Origin: Limnoperna fortunei
Lineage: Eukaryota > Mollusca > Bivalvia > Mytilida > Modiolidae
Length of the DNA stretch: 64,000 bases
Assembly (NCBI GenBank): GCA_944474755.1
Contig: OX104111.1
Location: 114,644,545 to 114,708,544, forward strand
Reading direction: 5' to 3'
This document shows positions 1 to 11,606 of this stretch, in pieces. How positions within the stretch are numbered: position 1 is the stretch's first letter; each line of letters starts with the position of its first letter. Both the position numbers and the translations under genes were made by a program. Below the pieces are notes generated by a model. That model saw only the letters and a list, made by a program, of their open reading frames with translations. It was not told where the DNA came from and did no database searches.

Positions 1-2100
1 CTTAATGAACTCTTGTGGAAAGTCCTTGTGAAAAATAATATACTTAGAGATAAGAATTATATACACAACCAGGTGCTGGTTGCCCATCATTTGTTCAAGA
101 TTACCATCAAGCAAAATGACAAGGTACTGTTACATCTGTTTTATTATGAATTAATTTAATGGCTGATGTCTAAACGATAATGATGCTTTTTAACGTTGGT
201 TCTATACACAAAACTCTTATTGAACTTTTGTAGACAGTCTTTGTGAAAAACAATATACAAACAGATAAGAAATTCCGATCTTATACAAAGTACGCCAATA
301 GCATTTAATGTTTGAAAGGATAACACTAACAGATAACATCTGCTTACCAAAACAAAGGTTTTTTAATGGTTATGCACATGCCAAAGTGTTACACATACAT
401 ATTTATGAATTAAATTGAATTTAAAAGAACAGTATTCTCAGGCCTAACCCAATGAATAACAACAAAATAATAAAATTGTTAGAGAAATAACAAATGTTTA
501 ATCTTTCAAAATCTAACAATTAGTTACCTCAATGGTATTATCACTGTTGACCCAAACAGATCATAACAACCAACCTGTTTGACCAAAAGATATGGCTTTA
601 ATTGCAACAATTAATTTCCTTCTCATCAACTTCATATTGTACTTACTCAGCAGAATTCTTAATCAAATTTTTTACTAACTCAGGCGAGTTTTTAATTGTC
701 TTAAGATAAATTAAATTGTTTTATCTGATTTTACAGAATTATAACAACAATATCAATATCGTTTAAATACATTGAAATTACATTTAACAAAAAATATTTT
801 AAAATTGATTATTGGAATTCTATTTTAAATTTTGAAATTGGATTGTTGCATTAAAAATGTATTTGTATCAAACAAAAAGTCAACACCAGTTTCAAATATG
901 TAATATGTTTTATCTATCCGCTAATTAGACTTCAGTAAAAGTGTCGATAAAAAAATAAGTAATGGCATTGGTCATTTAATTGAATGTAAATGAAGTACAT
1001 GTGTCTGTACAGTCATGATAACGCCATAACAGTGAATATACTTTAAAGTTTACCCGATAATTATATACAAAACATGAAGCTTCGTTACCTTCCATTTGTT
1101 CAATGGTACCATCAAGCGAAATGACAGCTACTGTTACACCTGTTTTATTACTAATTAATTTAATGGTTGACGTCTGAACGATAATGATGCCTTTAAACGT
1201 TCTATACACAAAATACTTAATGAACTTTTGTGGAAAGTCTTTGTGAAAAACAATATACTAACAGATAAGAATTATATACACAACAAGATGCTGGTTGCCT
1301 ATCATTTGTAAAAGATTACCATCAAGCAAAATGACAAGGTACTGTTAGACCTGTTTTATTATGAATTAATTTAATGGCTGACGTCTAAACGATAATGAAG
1401 CCTTTAAACGTTCTATACACAACATTCTTAATGAACTTTTGTAGACAGTCTTTGTGAAAAACAATATAAAAACAGATAAGATTGTCCTATCGGGTACAAA
1501 GCACGCCTATAGCGTTTAATGTTTGAAAGCATAACACTAACAGATAGCATCTGCTTACCAAAACAAAGGTTTCTTAATGGTTATGCACATGCCAAAGTGT
1601 TACACATACATATTTATGAATTGAATAGAATTGGAAAGAATAGTATTCTCAGGCCTAACCCAATGAATAGCAACTAAATAATAAAATTGTTAGAGAAATA
1701 ACAAATATTTAATCTTTCAAAATGTAACAATTAGTCACTTAAATGGTATTATCAGTGTAGACCCAATCATAACGTAACAACCAACCTGTTAACCCAAAGA
1801 TATTGTTGTAATAGGAAAGTCCTTGCCTTGCAACAATTAATTTCATTGTTTTCAACTTCATATTGTTCTTAATCAACAGAATTCTTAATCAAATTTGCTA
1901 CTAACCGAAGCAGAATTTTTAAATGTGTTTTAAGATAAATTAAGTTTTTTTAATCTGATTTAACAGAATTATTACAAAAGATTGAAATCGTTTTCATAAT
2001 GATTACATGACTAAATGATAAAGATATCTTTAAATGCATTGAAATTGCATTTAACGAACACTATTTTAAAACTGATTGTTGGAATTCTGTTTCGATGACA
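1..2100. repeat. Tandem ~1.2-kb repeat with nested ~215-bp subunits (copies a and b)
   Basis: The sequence starting at base 1 restarts at about base 1216 and can be followed for some 850 bases with scattered substitutions and small indels. Within each large copy a smaller unit recurs at about 1, 215, 1055, 1216 and 1425, marked by TCTATACACAAAA, CTTAATGAACTTTTGTGGAA and ACCATCAAGCAAAATGAC. No coding potential is evident: the two short open frames here (64 and 77 codons, minus strand) resemble nothing I know and lie inside the repeat. Function unknown. Confidence 0.8.
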
Positions 2101-2105
2101 TTTTT

Positions 2106-2260
2106 ATAATTATTACTTATTAGATCGATGAGACACATCACATATTTGAATGTGGTGTTGATCTTTAAATGTTTATTAACATCATGTTAATAAACATTTA
2201 AAGATCAACACCACATTCAAATATGTGATGTGTCTCATCGATCTAATAAGTAATAATTAT
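2106..2260. repeat. Perfect 155-bp palindrome with a 1-base spacer
   Basis: The left arm 2106-2182 is the exact reverse complement of the right arm 2184-2260, with a single C at 2183 between them. The arms contain TGTGGTGTTGATC and GATCAACACCACA. The match ends sharply on both sides. I see no second copy in the window. It could be a very young inverted duplication, a fold-back element, or a template-switch artefact of sequencing or assembly. Confidence 0.95.
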
Positions 2261-2330
2261 TTTATGTCTTAATTAAGAAAATGAGTCTTGACATTGATCG
2301 AATATAAAAAACAATTTAAATGACTGTCCT

Positions 2331-2706
2331 ATTCTAGTGGGAGGGGACCATACTGTGAGGGTTGACAGTGCCCGACCCACATAGCTGTCAATCGTGTTCC
2401 CAGGTAGCAGATAGGGATGACCTCTCCTTGGAGGTTACCAGCTCATAATACATAAAGTCCAGCCGCCGACCTCAGTGGTTAACGCGTTTGAAGAGTGCCA
2501 CCCTCATTGCATCAGAACGACACCTTAAGAAGATGTTGATGTTGTAGCCGCTTCAAATGCTATATTTGTTAACCTTATACTTTTCCAGCAGCATTCAAAA
2601 TTTTCGCATTCGGTCTACATTTTTCGAAAGCTTTTATTGTTTGTTTACTCATCCTGAATGTAGCTTAAATAATGCTCAGAGGATCATATAATCAATCAAT
2701 CAATCA
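2331..2706 (+). mobile_element. SINE-like element, tRNA-like head and (ATCA)n tail
   Basis: This is a GC-richer island in AT-rich DNA. A segment near 2465-2490 (GACCTCAGTGGTTAACGCG) resembles the A-box region of a Leu/Ser-type tRNA head. The 3' end carries CTCAGAGGATCATATAATCA followed by repeated ATCA up to 2706, a tail style seen in lophotrochozoan SINEs. No clear B box was found, and the GC-rich stretch before the head (2331-2455) may be a separate repeat. The call rests on memory of the family, not on a search. Confidence 0.5.
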
Positions 2707-2985
2707 AATTGTGAGGCCTAAGCTGTTATGCCTCCATTAACTTTTGCTCAGTTATTACCCAACATATTTTTAAAAACTATTTAAATAAAGCACATCAAAA
2801 TAAAATCTCAAACCAATAATATTTTGCCATTCTAAGCACACAAAAATTTATAGAACACAACAATACAATTCATGTTTGCAAGGGGAGCACTTTGCAGTTG
2901 ATCAGATCCTATTATAACACAGATATTAATTTCTTGTTTGCAACTTCATGTGGTTCTTACACTGCAGAATTTCAAATTTGATTGA
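2707..2985. other. AT-rich spacer, nothing recognised
   Basis: No open frame, tRNA or repeat end was identified between the SINE-like tail and the next tandem-repeat copy. Confidence 0.5.
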
Positions 2986-3780
2986 ACTGTTTCATCAAAC
3001 ATTATTTGTATCAAACATAAAAAGTCAACCCAGTTTCAAATATGCAATATGTTTTATCTATCCGCTTATTAGTCTTCAATAAAATGTAATGGCCATGGTC
3101 ATTTTATTGACTGTAAATGAAGTAAATGTGACTGTCCTGTTATTATAACGCCTTAACAGTGAATATACGTTTAAGGTTATACCGTCATTATATACACAAC
3201 AAGATGCTGATTGCCTGTCATTTGTTCAATATTACCATCAAGCAAAATGACTAGGTACTGTTAGACCTGTTTTATTATGAATTAATTTAATGGCTGAGGT
3301 CTGAACGATAATGAAGCCTTTTTACGTTCTATACACAAAATTCTTAATGCACTTTTGTAGAAAATCTTTGTCAAGAACAATACACTAACAGATAATATTG
3401 TCCGATCGGGTACAAAGTACTCCCATAACGTTTAATTTTTGAAAGCAATACACTAACAGATAACATAGGTTTTTCAAAAAAGGTTTATTAATGGTTATGC
3501 ACATGCCAAAGTACGCCCAATACTTTTAATGATTGAAAGAATTGTATTTTCAGGCCTAACCCAATGAAGAACAACAAAATAATAAAATTGTTAGAGAAAT
3601 AACAAATATTTAATCTTACAAAATCTAACAATTAGCTATTTTACTGATATTATCACTGTTATCAACCCGATGATATGGCTGTAATATATACAAGTCCTTT
3701 CCTTGCAACAATTGATTTCCTTGTTTTCAAATTCATATTGTAATTACTCAGTAGAATTTTTAATCAAATAATTGAGTCAG
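2986..3780. repeat. Third, partial copy of the ~1.2-kb tandem repeat
   Basis: Bases 2990-3180 match 845-1060 (TATCAAACA...AAAGTCAAC, TTTTATCTATCCGCT) and 3180-3780 match the start of copies a and b. The regular spacing is broken by the 2.1-3.0 kb interval that holds the palindrome and the SINE-like element, so these were inserted into, or replaced part of, the array. Confidence 0.75.
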
Positions 3781-4344
3781 TTTTATTCGATAAAGTGTGC
3801 CCGTTACTTTGTTCTGTGGCATTTTACCGTTATATTGTTTAATTTTACAGTTAATATAGACAATGAAAAAATACATTTTTAAATTTTATTGTTTTGTCTA
3901 AAGAACACAATAGGGTTTTAATTACTTGGAACCAATTATACTAAAACCGATTGGTATGCATCATATCCGCATGAAACAATATTTATTGCTTCTGAACCGT
4001 ATAAATTCTTTATACAATTCTTGTTTACAATCTCTAATTCAATATATTATAAAGCTGTATCAAGCTTAATCCCTGATTTTGCTAGTTACAGTCTTAAACG
4101 AGTTAATATAAGGAAAGAGGATAAAAAACAAATTTAATATCAGAAATAATTGAAATATTAAATTACTCCAGATTTAAAAGATCGATCAGTTCCTATCTAG
4201 TTTATAACTATGCCACACCATTGCAACCAAAATCTGCACCTTCAGCATTTCAGTGTATCAATGATTTAAAGTCCAAATCTCCCGACTGCACCTTTGCAAC
4301 TTAAAATATATTCCTGCTGGCCACTTCTTAAACAAAAGTGCAAG
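3781..4344. other. AT-rich spacer, nothing recognised
   Basis: No coding signal and no copy elsewhere in the window was noticed. Confidence 0.5.
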
Positions 4345-4575
4345 CTTAAGAAAGTAGCAAAGAAAACCGACCGAACAACAAGAGCCAAAAGCCAAGGGAC
4401 AGTTACAAATCTGGATATAGACAAACACAACACAAAAACCTACAACATAAAACACAGAAAGAGAGTAGCCCGAACCCCCAAAAAACCATGGGTGCACTGA
4501 GGTGCTCCGGACGAGTAAGCAGTGCCTGCCTCTAGTTAGACACCGGTCGAGTTACTCATTGTATTGTCCAGGGAT
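4345..4575 (-). mobile_element. E1 dispersed element, truncated copy
   Basis: E1 is a family defined within this window. On the plus strand this copy reads AAAACCGACCGAACAACAAG, then ACCATGGGTGCACT, then GAGTAAGCAGTGCCTGCCTC and TCGAGTTACTCATTGT. The best-preserved copy (21478-21945) is in the opposite orientation. Read on the minus strand, E1 keeps a recurrent peptide of the type STGVxxEAGTAYSS...ECTHGFYWVRV, which suggests the 3' end of a decayed element gene. The homology stops near 4575, directly against a Tc1-like transposase remnant. Confidence 0.75.
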
Positions 4576-5310
4576 GCTCTAAGATCTTAAATGCTCTATT
4601 GGGTTGAGATCTAGACTTCTTGCAGGCCACGGAAGAGTGGTGACAGCTTCGTTCTCCAGATATGCCCTTACTGCCCTGGAACGGTGAGGTGTAGCGTTGT
4701 CATCCATGTAAACAGGCCTTGACTCTTACGGTTGGCTTTCAAAATGAGGTACAACTACAGGTGTAAGCACGTCACGGGTGTACTTTTCGACATTAAGGTT
4801 GCCATTGATATTACTAGATCCAGTTTGCAATCATTTGAGCCCCCATCGAAAGGCACTGTTTTAACAACGTTTCTTGGCGTGTAAGATGGGTTTTGATGCC
4901 TCTAAACACGGGTTCGCCCATCAGTTACTTTGAGTAAAAATCGGCTCTCATCTGAGCAGTGTATTCGTCGCATGGTTCTAAAGTTCCAATGTTGTCTTGC
5001 TCTGCACCAGGCCAACCTGTCTCTGTGATGGCGATCACCAAGCATTGAGCTTTTAGTGACTCTTCTTGACTACAATCCTGCAGCTTTAAGACGATTTCGT
5101 ACTGTTCTGACAGATTACGACCAAGTAACGATTGTTTCTTGAGACAGGTGCCTGCTGCAAACGGATTTTGCCTAACCAATCTACCAAGGCTCAGATCTTA
5201 ACGTTGGGTTTTCACAGATAATCGACAAGATCGGGAACAGTCTTTAATATCTTGCATGGCAGCGTGTTTTCTGTTAAAGCGACAAATGCCTATATTGATA
5301 GCCACGATGA
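4576..5310 (-). pseudogene. Tc1-like (DD34E) transposase, degraded
   Basis: Translation of the minus strand in a patched frame gives, in order, a helix-turn-helix-like N-terminal remnant, VRTVRNRLKAAGL (about 5090), RLAWCRARQHWNF (about 5000), SDESRF (4938-4955), MDDNATPHRSRAVRAYLENE (about 4645-4707), then PARSLDLNPIEH (4591 upwards). These are hallmark Tc1 blocks. The three catalytic acids are visible: D in SDESRF, the second D of MDDN, and E in PIEH. The last two are separated by 34 residues, as expected for DD34E. In-frame stops (for example after GRTRV, near 4910) and several frameshifts show it is dead. After PIEH the frame ends almost at once at the E1 junction, so the C-terminus is missing. 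An 84-codon open frame at 4925-5179 is an out-of-frame shadow of this pseudogene. Confidence 0.9.
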
Positions 5311-6124
5311 CGTCCTATTGCCGTGCAAGAAAATCCAGTGGAATACATGCCGATGATTTGTCATCTCTCTGCTTCTGATATCCGCCTCCTTGCCCTTCTT
5401 ACTTTAAATGATTTTGCAATTTTGAAATTCGGGATTCAAATACCGATATGTTGCACGAAAAATAGTGCACTTTGGACGTGATGAAGGGAGCAAGCTTCAT
5501 GTGGACAGAAAACAGCGGTTGATTAAAATTTTACACCTGAACGCTCATATCATTTTAATTATACATTAAAGGATTAATAATGACCGAAATCATCAAAATT
5601 AAAATTTATTTACAACAAACAAAAAACAAAAATATTCGGGGTTCCTAACTCTGTATATTTGTATGTATAATTTAAAACTAAAAAATAGTAAAATCAGTCG
5701 AGCAAAATAATAATAATCTTACGATCCTTTCAACGTGACAATATTCACTATCATGGTTGTTTTGTTCTAAAAATTAGCTACGAAATTAAGCTTGACCATA
5801 ACGAATTATTGCGATGCGGGCATACAGAACACACAATTTAATACCGAAATAGACAAGTCAACTCTATTTTAAAACACATAACAGATATGTAGTATGACAA
5901 GTAGAGGATTGCCTTAAAATATTCAAGTCATTAAAACCTAATATTGATATGTAAGGAACATTTTGAATTGTATCTAACAGTAAGCGTGATATGCGATAAA
6001 GACATTTGTACATTGCAGAAACAACAGAAACATATTCATCTACGTCATATTTAGACTTACACCTCGAATATGACATCATTTTAACACAAGCATTTACAAC
6101 ATAATAGACGATTTTAATTTCTAA
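5311..6124. other. Spacer, possible 5' remnant of the Tc1-like element
   Basis: Bases 5311-5540 are less AT-rich than what follows and may hold the decayed 5' part of the Tc1-like element, but I could not identify terminal inverted repeats. From 5560 to 6124 the DNA is AT-rich and unrecognised. An open frame on the minus strand (5864-6223) is an accident running into the (AAC)n tract of the next E1 copy. Confidence 0.45.
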
Positions 6125-6455
6125 ATTCGGATATAGACAAACGCAACACAAACAACAACAACAACAACAACAAAACAAGAAGGAGAGTAACCCGAACCCA
6201 ATAAAAACCATGGGTGCACTCATGTGCTCTAGACGAGTGAGCAGTGCCTGCCTCTAATTAGACACCCGTCGAGTTAGTGATTGTCATGACTAGGGAAAAG
6301 TCAAATCCAGGAATAGGAAACACTACCTATGACTCAGCAAAATTGTCAGATCGTATTTGAGACACTTATTTCCCATAATTAAGCCATGGTGACGACCATA
6401 GGACTTCTGGAGAGATAACATCAATCTAGGTACAACACACCCTTGTTTATGTAGT
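6125..6455 (-). mobile_element. E1 dispersed element, longer copy with an (AAC)n tract
   Basis: It shares GAGAGTAACCCGAACCCAAT, AACCATGGGTGCACTCATGT, GTGAGCAGTGCCTGCCTCTA, AATAGGAAACACTACCTATG and the segment GAGAGATAACATCAATCTAG with the copies at 21.5 and 44.0 kb, in inverted orientation relative to them. A short (AAC)n microsatellite at about 6148-6176 replaces the ACAAAAACCAAAAAC stretch of other copies. Confidence 0.75.
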
Positions 6456-6526
6456 TTAAGGGTCAACATCATAATCTTACATAATCTTAAAGCATTTTCC
6501 CTGTCAGCAACAATACATCAATCAAT

Positions 6527-6640
6527 TGAGCTACCAAAGATCCGGGATTTCCTCGAGATACACAAGCTTTTTCTCCAATAAAAACTTAGCTGGAAAATGT
6601 TTAAAATTGTTAAAAGTGGCGTTAAACACCATTCAACCAA
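6527..6640 (+). mobile_element. SINE 3'-end fragment
   Basis: The region contains TTTCTCCAATAAAAACT and ends with AAAGTGGCGTTAAACACCAT followed by CAACCAAACG. This matches the 3' part of the SINEs at 26.1 and 47.9 kb. The tRNA-like head is absent, so this is a 5'-truncated copy. Confidence 0.7.
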
Positions 6641-9100
6641 ACGCAAACAAATTAATCAAGAAACAAATATACAACATGCGCATACCGTTGCACAAATATC
6701 GTCAAAAATCAAATGTCAAGGTTATAAAATACATTGCACTAGACCAATTTTTCTTGTAATCATTTAAGTTTGAATAAAAATACTATAAATATACTAATAA
6801 AAATACTAGAGATTTGAATAATTACGAATTTGTTAACGAACGTAAGCACAACATGACACCTCGGTCATAAAAAATAACGGTCTAAAGGGGAAATACATTT
6901 ATATATAGGAACATCAATATTGTTCTTGATTATCGGTTTAATTTTTTAAAGGGAAATGGCACAAGAAAAGTGTGGCTAATAAAATAAATGAAAAATACAT
7001 ATATACGATATGATACACATATAAATGAATCCCATTTAACCGGAACCTGCGTTAACGGTATAGGCATAAGCTAATTCAAATTAAAGGACATTCAAGATTT
7101 GAAAGTCATATCATGTGGTACATGATGTGACACATAATATCACTCGTTTGAAATGCAAACATCACCATATATCTAGTTGAATTAACGAATTAAGTATTAA
7201 TAGGTCACATGACATTTCTACTTGCACACCCACTTTACTTCTCAAAGATAAGATTCGTGTAAAGAAAATATCACAATGCCTTAATATTTCAAATGTCAGA
7301 CACGCACCCAAACAAGACTCGTCTGTGGCGCTCAACCCAAAGCATATTTCAAATACAGTTAGGAAAGTGTTATGGGTACAACTATTATTAATTTCATTAA
7401 GTGTGATCTTTATATAGATTTATTTGGCAATTAACATTATTGTATTTGTGTTCTTTTTTAAGACATAATAAGATCAATTTCAAATAAAACTTTAAAATAG
7501 TTCAAGACGTTCATTTCTTTCAGACTTTTTATAACATGTCCATATATAATGTTATTATCATGGTCGTGTAACATGATCTGAAATAAATAGCCAGGTCAAC
7601 AAATAAACATTAAAGTAGGTAATTTAAATTCATTTCTATAAAATCACTTTGCATGGTCTAGATCGTACAATCCAGTTGATCTAATGTGTATTAACAATTT
7701 GCGAAGAAACGAATTTTAATGTGGACGAAACAAATAGGAACATTTTGGAATACCATTTATTCAATGCGGGATGTTTTAAATTATGGCAGAATTTCAATTA
7801 AGTTAACTTGTAATATCTTCTGTCACCTCTGTCACTTAAGGAATTAATGCACGTAATTAAATTTTGCCTGTGTATTTGTATTTTGATGGATTATTATATG
7901 TCCCTGCAGAAAGGGGTAAGTGTTTTTAATTGTTTCATAGTGTCTATTTTAATCATTTCTTAACTAAGGATCCAAATACGTTATATATCACGACACAGTT
8001 ATAACAAAAATGTTATATTAGAGGTCACGTCAATATGTTAGTACAAATAATTACTAGCAAAGTGACTGCTTACTGCAGTGTAATTTACATGTGTTTAAGA
8101 ACATACGTTACATTATTCGTTGCATGTACACCATCGTTATATCCATCAAATGTAAATATTAAACCCAATGCAAAATACAAAATTAACTGTGCTAGTTGAT
8201 TGGATACCTTATATCGTAATGATAACTTTAGATAATTTTGTCAACACAGGCTGTACTCCATTTGATGGCATGGAAGAAGAAAACTCGGCACTGAATTGAA
8301 AATGCCATTTATTACTTAAATGACCAAAACATAATACAAAAATCATAAAACATATTTACATACAAATAGAACAAATGTTACTACTATAATGAGGAACCCA
8401 ACCCATCAAATACATTATTCGCCACCGTTTTTGGCGCAAACATTTTTCAGACAATAATCTCCCCATCCTCGCTTGTGTTGAAATAAAGAGATAAAAGTAC
8501 GATAAAACCCATACGTCATAAAACCTGGTAATTGGGGTGGGTTAAGAATTTGTTATTGTTGATATATACTTGACCGTAATAAAACGAACATCTGTGTCAA
8601 CATACATCAAATTGATTATAGCTGTACAGTTTTCCCCACTCATTTTAATAGCTTTGGTCAGGAAAATGGATACAATCTTGACACTAATTTCTCTAATGTT
8701 CACCACTTAATTATTAACTCTACAGATTTTATGGAGCAAATCATGACAAAACTTTCTCTTAAATGACCACTAATTACTTGTGCCACAGATTTTCAATGTG
8801 TTTCTAGTATGTAATTAACATACAATTCTGTTATTGAATGTAATTCTAGAGTTCAAACCTTTGTCGACACACCAATGTCAACGCCACCTGTTGGGAGATA
8901 CCAGAGGGGAGGTAATAGAAGCTATGACTGCTAAACCTATTTAATAAAATTATCTCTTTTTGACTAGCAAATAACATGAAATATCCTGTTTGACCAAAAA
9001 TTATTTATATAAAATATATCAAAAATAAACCTATATGTATCGTTGTATAATCTTCTAGACTTGTTTATTATGACTTCAATAGTGTCCTGCCTGTAATTGT
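6641..9100. other. About 2.5 kb of AT-rich DNA, nothing recognised
   Basis: This is the longest stretch that I could not tie to any other part of the window. I found no convincing open frame, splice-linked exon series, tRNA or transposon end. It may be ordinary intergenic or intronic DNA. Confidence 0.5.
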
Positions 9101-9104
9101 TTTG

Positions 9105-9770
9105 TCAGGTATGTCTAGTGATTTATTGTCCTGCGTTTGGTTTGATGCTTATATTATGAATTAGGTGTAAGGATCGTCTTGTCTTATAGGAGATGTATGT
9201 TTAAAGATAACATTGAATTCAAGAAACACATTGACATTACTTCAGGATTTGCAACACGTGCGCATAACCATCATGGCGACATTAAATGTATTACAGTCTG
9301 TTGAGTGTGACACATTTTTGCCACATCTTGAAGTACAACACTTTGTATAACCCAAAATAAAAAGTATGTATTACAATGGACTATCCATTACAGGGTTAAT
9401 TGTGTAGTTTCTAAATACAGAGCTGTTCGTTTAACTATTTGTCAAGGAACAATAATGTATCTTATGTTTCTTTCAAATGGGTATTTAGTTAGTGGCAATA
9501 CTTAATTTGATATTTCAAATCCATTATATCTACGCCTCAGTCTTTGTAGAGTAAAAATAAGCAAAAAACTCAGACCGAATAACAGGCAGCAAAAGTCAAT
9601 GAACTAATAAAAATAGGTTTTACCTGAACATAACCCGAACCCGAAAACAAAAATTCAAAAACAGAAAGAAAGTAACCCTTACAAAACAAAAATATACGAG
9701 AACTAATCATTCTCCACATTTCTGTATTACATAAAAAGTTTTTAGATTCACTTGTTATTCTGAATGTTTT
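9105..9770. repeat. F block, copy 1
   Basis: Starting at TATGTCTAGTGATTTATTGT, this segment matches 12386-12990 closely, with a few substitutions and small indels. Both copies run directly into the 24-bp minisatellite with the same first units (AAGTATACCTGCTTGATATC). It is the leading part of a duplicated module of about 3.3 kb. No coding signal. Confidence 0.85.
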
Positions 9771-9774
9771 AGAT

Positions 9775-11330
9775 AGTTATGTCGTTTAAGTATACCTGCT
9801 TGATATCGTTCAATTATACCAGTGTGATGCCGTTCAAGTATACACGCTTGATATCGTTCTTGGTTACCCGCTTTAAATCGTTCGTGAATATTGCCTTCTA
9901 TCGTTCATATATACCGGCTTTATTTCGTTCTTGTTTACTCGCTTTAAATCCTTTACGAAAATCAACTTATATCGTTCGTAAAAATTCGCTAAAAGTTAAA
10001 TACTAGTAGTTGTTGTAAAACGACTTTATTTAAATTTGTGTATACACGTTTTATCTTCGCCCGAGTACATCCGCTTTATATCCTTCATACATATCTTTCA
10101 TATCGTTCTTATATTGCCGTGTATAGCCACGTTATACTGTTCTTTGATACTCGCTTGTTATCCTTTCTTTATAGCTATTATATATCGTTCTCGTATACAA
10201 GCTTTAGATCCTTCTGATATACCCTCTGTATGTTGTTCTTGTATGCCCAAGTTATATTATTTTTGTAAACCAGCTTAAAATCTGTCGTGTATATCGCTTG
10301 ATATTGTTCGTTTATGAACACTTTGTATCTTTTGTTTGCATACCCACTGTGTGCCGTTCTCGATAAAACCGATTTTGAATACTATCCTGATATCGTTCAC
10401 GTATACCCTCTTGATATCGTTCCTGTATACTCTCTTTATATCTTTCGTGTATAACTGCTTATATCGATTTTGCATACTCGCTTTATATTGTTTACGGTAC
10501 CCTCTTTATATCGTTCATATTTTCCGGATTTATATCGTTTGACTGCCTGTTTAATATAAGTCGTGTATACCTCCTTTTATAGCGTCTGTGTTAAACCATT
10601 ATATTTATTTATTGTATAACATCTGTATAGCATTCATATATACCAGCGTTACATCGTTCTAGAATACTTGATTAACATCGTTCTTGTATGCCCGCTTTAT
10701 AAGTTCTTTTAAGCTCAATTTATATCGTTCATGTATCCCGCTACATATCATCCATGTATACCAGGATTTGATTGTTCGTGTATGCTCGGTTGATATCGTT
10801 CTATACGCGGTTTCTTGTTTTCGTTTAAACCCATTTTCCTAAGTTCGTGTTTACAAGCATTATATTGTATATACTTCTGTTCACCCGGTTGATATCGTTT
10901 CCTTATACCCTCTTCACATCGTTCAAAATAAAGCTTTATATCCTACTTGTATATTCGCTTTATATTTGTCGTGCATGCCGGATTTATATTGCTCTTGTAT
11001 TCTGGTTATATTGTATTTCTATGCCCAATTTATATTGTTCTTGAATGTCAGCATTATTTTACTCGTGCCGATTACAGACGTTATAGTACATGCACTTGAT
11101 ATGGTTCATTTTAACCCGGTTTATATCGTTGTTGTGTCCCCGCGTTGTTTCGATCGTATACATCTGCTTAATATCGAGTTTATATTCCAGCTCTGCATCG
11201 TTCACGTAGATCCACTGTATATCGTTTGTGCATACACAATATACATTGTTCTTGTATACCCGCTTGAAATCGATCTTGTATACCCGGTTGATATCGTTCG
11301 TGTATACCTGCTTTATAGCAGTCGTGTCTA
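9775..11330. repeat. 24-bp minisatellite, block S1a
   Basis: Degenerate direct repeats of about 24 bp with core ATATCGTTCGTGTATACCCG and a CTT-rich closing spacer. GTATAC and GATATC words recur every 24 bases, for example at 10380-10470. Because 24 is a multiple of three and most units lack stops, frames stay open on both strands (8-residue peptides such as ISFVYTRF on plus and KRVYTNDI on minus). These are not credible genes, since the frame changes at every 23- or 25-bp unit. A landmark variant TTGTTCTTGAATGTCAGCA lies at 11035-11053. Confidence 0.9.
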
Positions 11331-11480
11331 AAAAATATCAAAGAAAATCGACCGAACAACAAGAACCAAAAGCAAAGGGACAGTTACAAATCCGAATATA
11401 GAAAAACACAAAACAAAAACCAAAAACATAAAACACAGAAAGAGAGTAATACGAACCCAATAAGAACCATGGGTGCACTC
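11331..11480 (-). mobile_element. E1 fragment inserted in the minisatellite
   Basis: About 150 bp of E1 (from AAAGAAAATCGACCGAACAA to CATGGGTGCACTC) sits between TCTA and ACCGTTG of the repeat. The same junctions flank an E1 fragment at 55160-55274. The sequence is uninterrupted (TCTAACCGTTG) at 13731, 56915 and 63052, so those are empty sites. Confidence 0.85.
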
Positions 11481-11606
11481 ACCGTTGCATAGATTTCTTG
11501 TAGAACCCTTTTATATCGTTCGTGCTTACCCGCATTTTGTCGTTTGTGCTGCATATTCGATTTATATAGTTTGTACTTTATATGCCCGATTTATATTGTT
11601 CTTGTA
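11481..11606. repeat. 24-bp minisatellite, block S1b
   Basis: Continuation of the array after the E1 fragment, up to the TIR element. It aligns with 55275-55425. Confidence 0.8.

Noticed and set aside
6641..9100. Possible exons in the AT-rich unique stretch
   Set aside because: No frame of useful length with plausible splice signals or recognisable domain could be assembled.
9775..11330. Minisatellite as a CRISPR array
   Set aside because: There are no unique spacers of constant length between identical repeats; units are contiguous, degenerate and only 24 bp, and the genomic context is animal.
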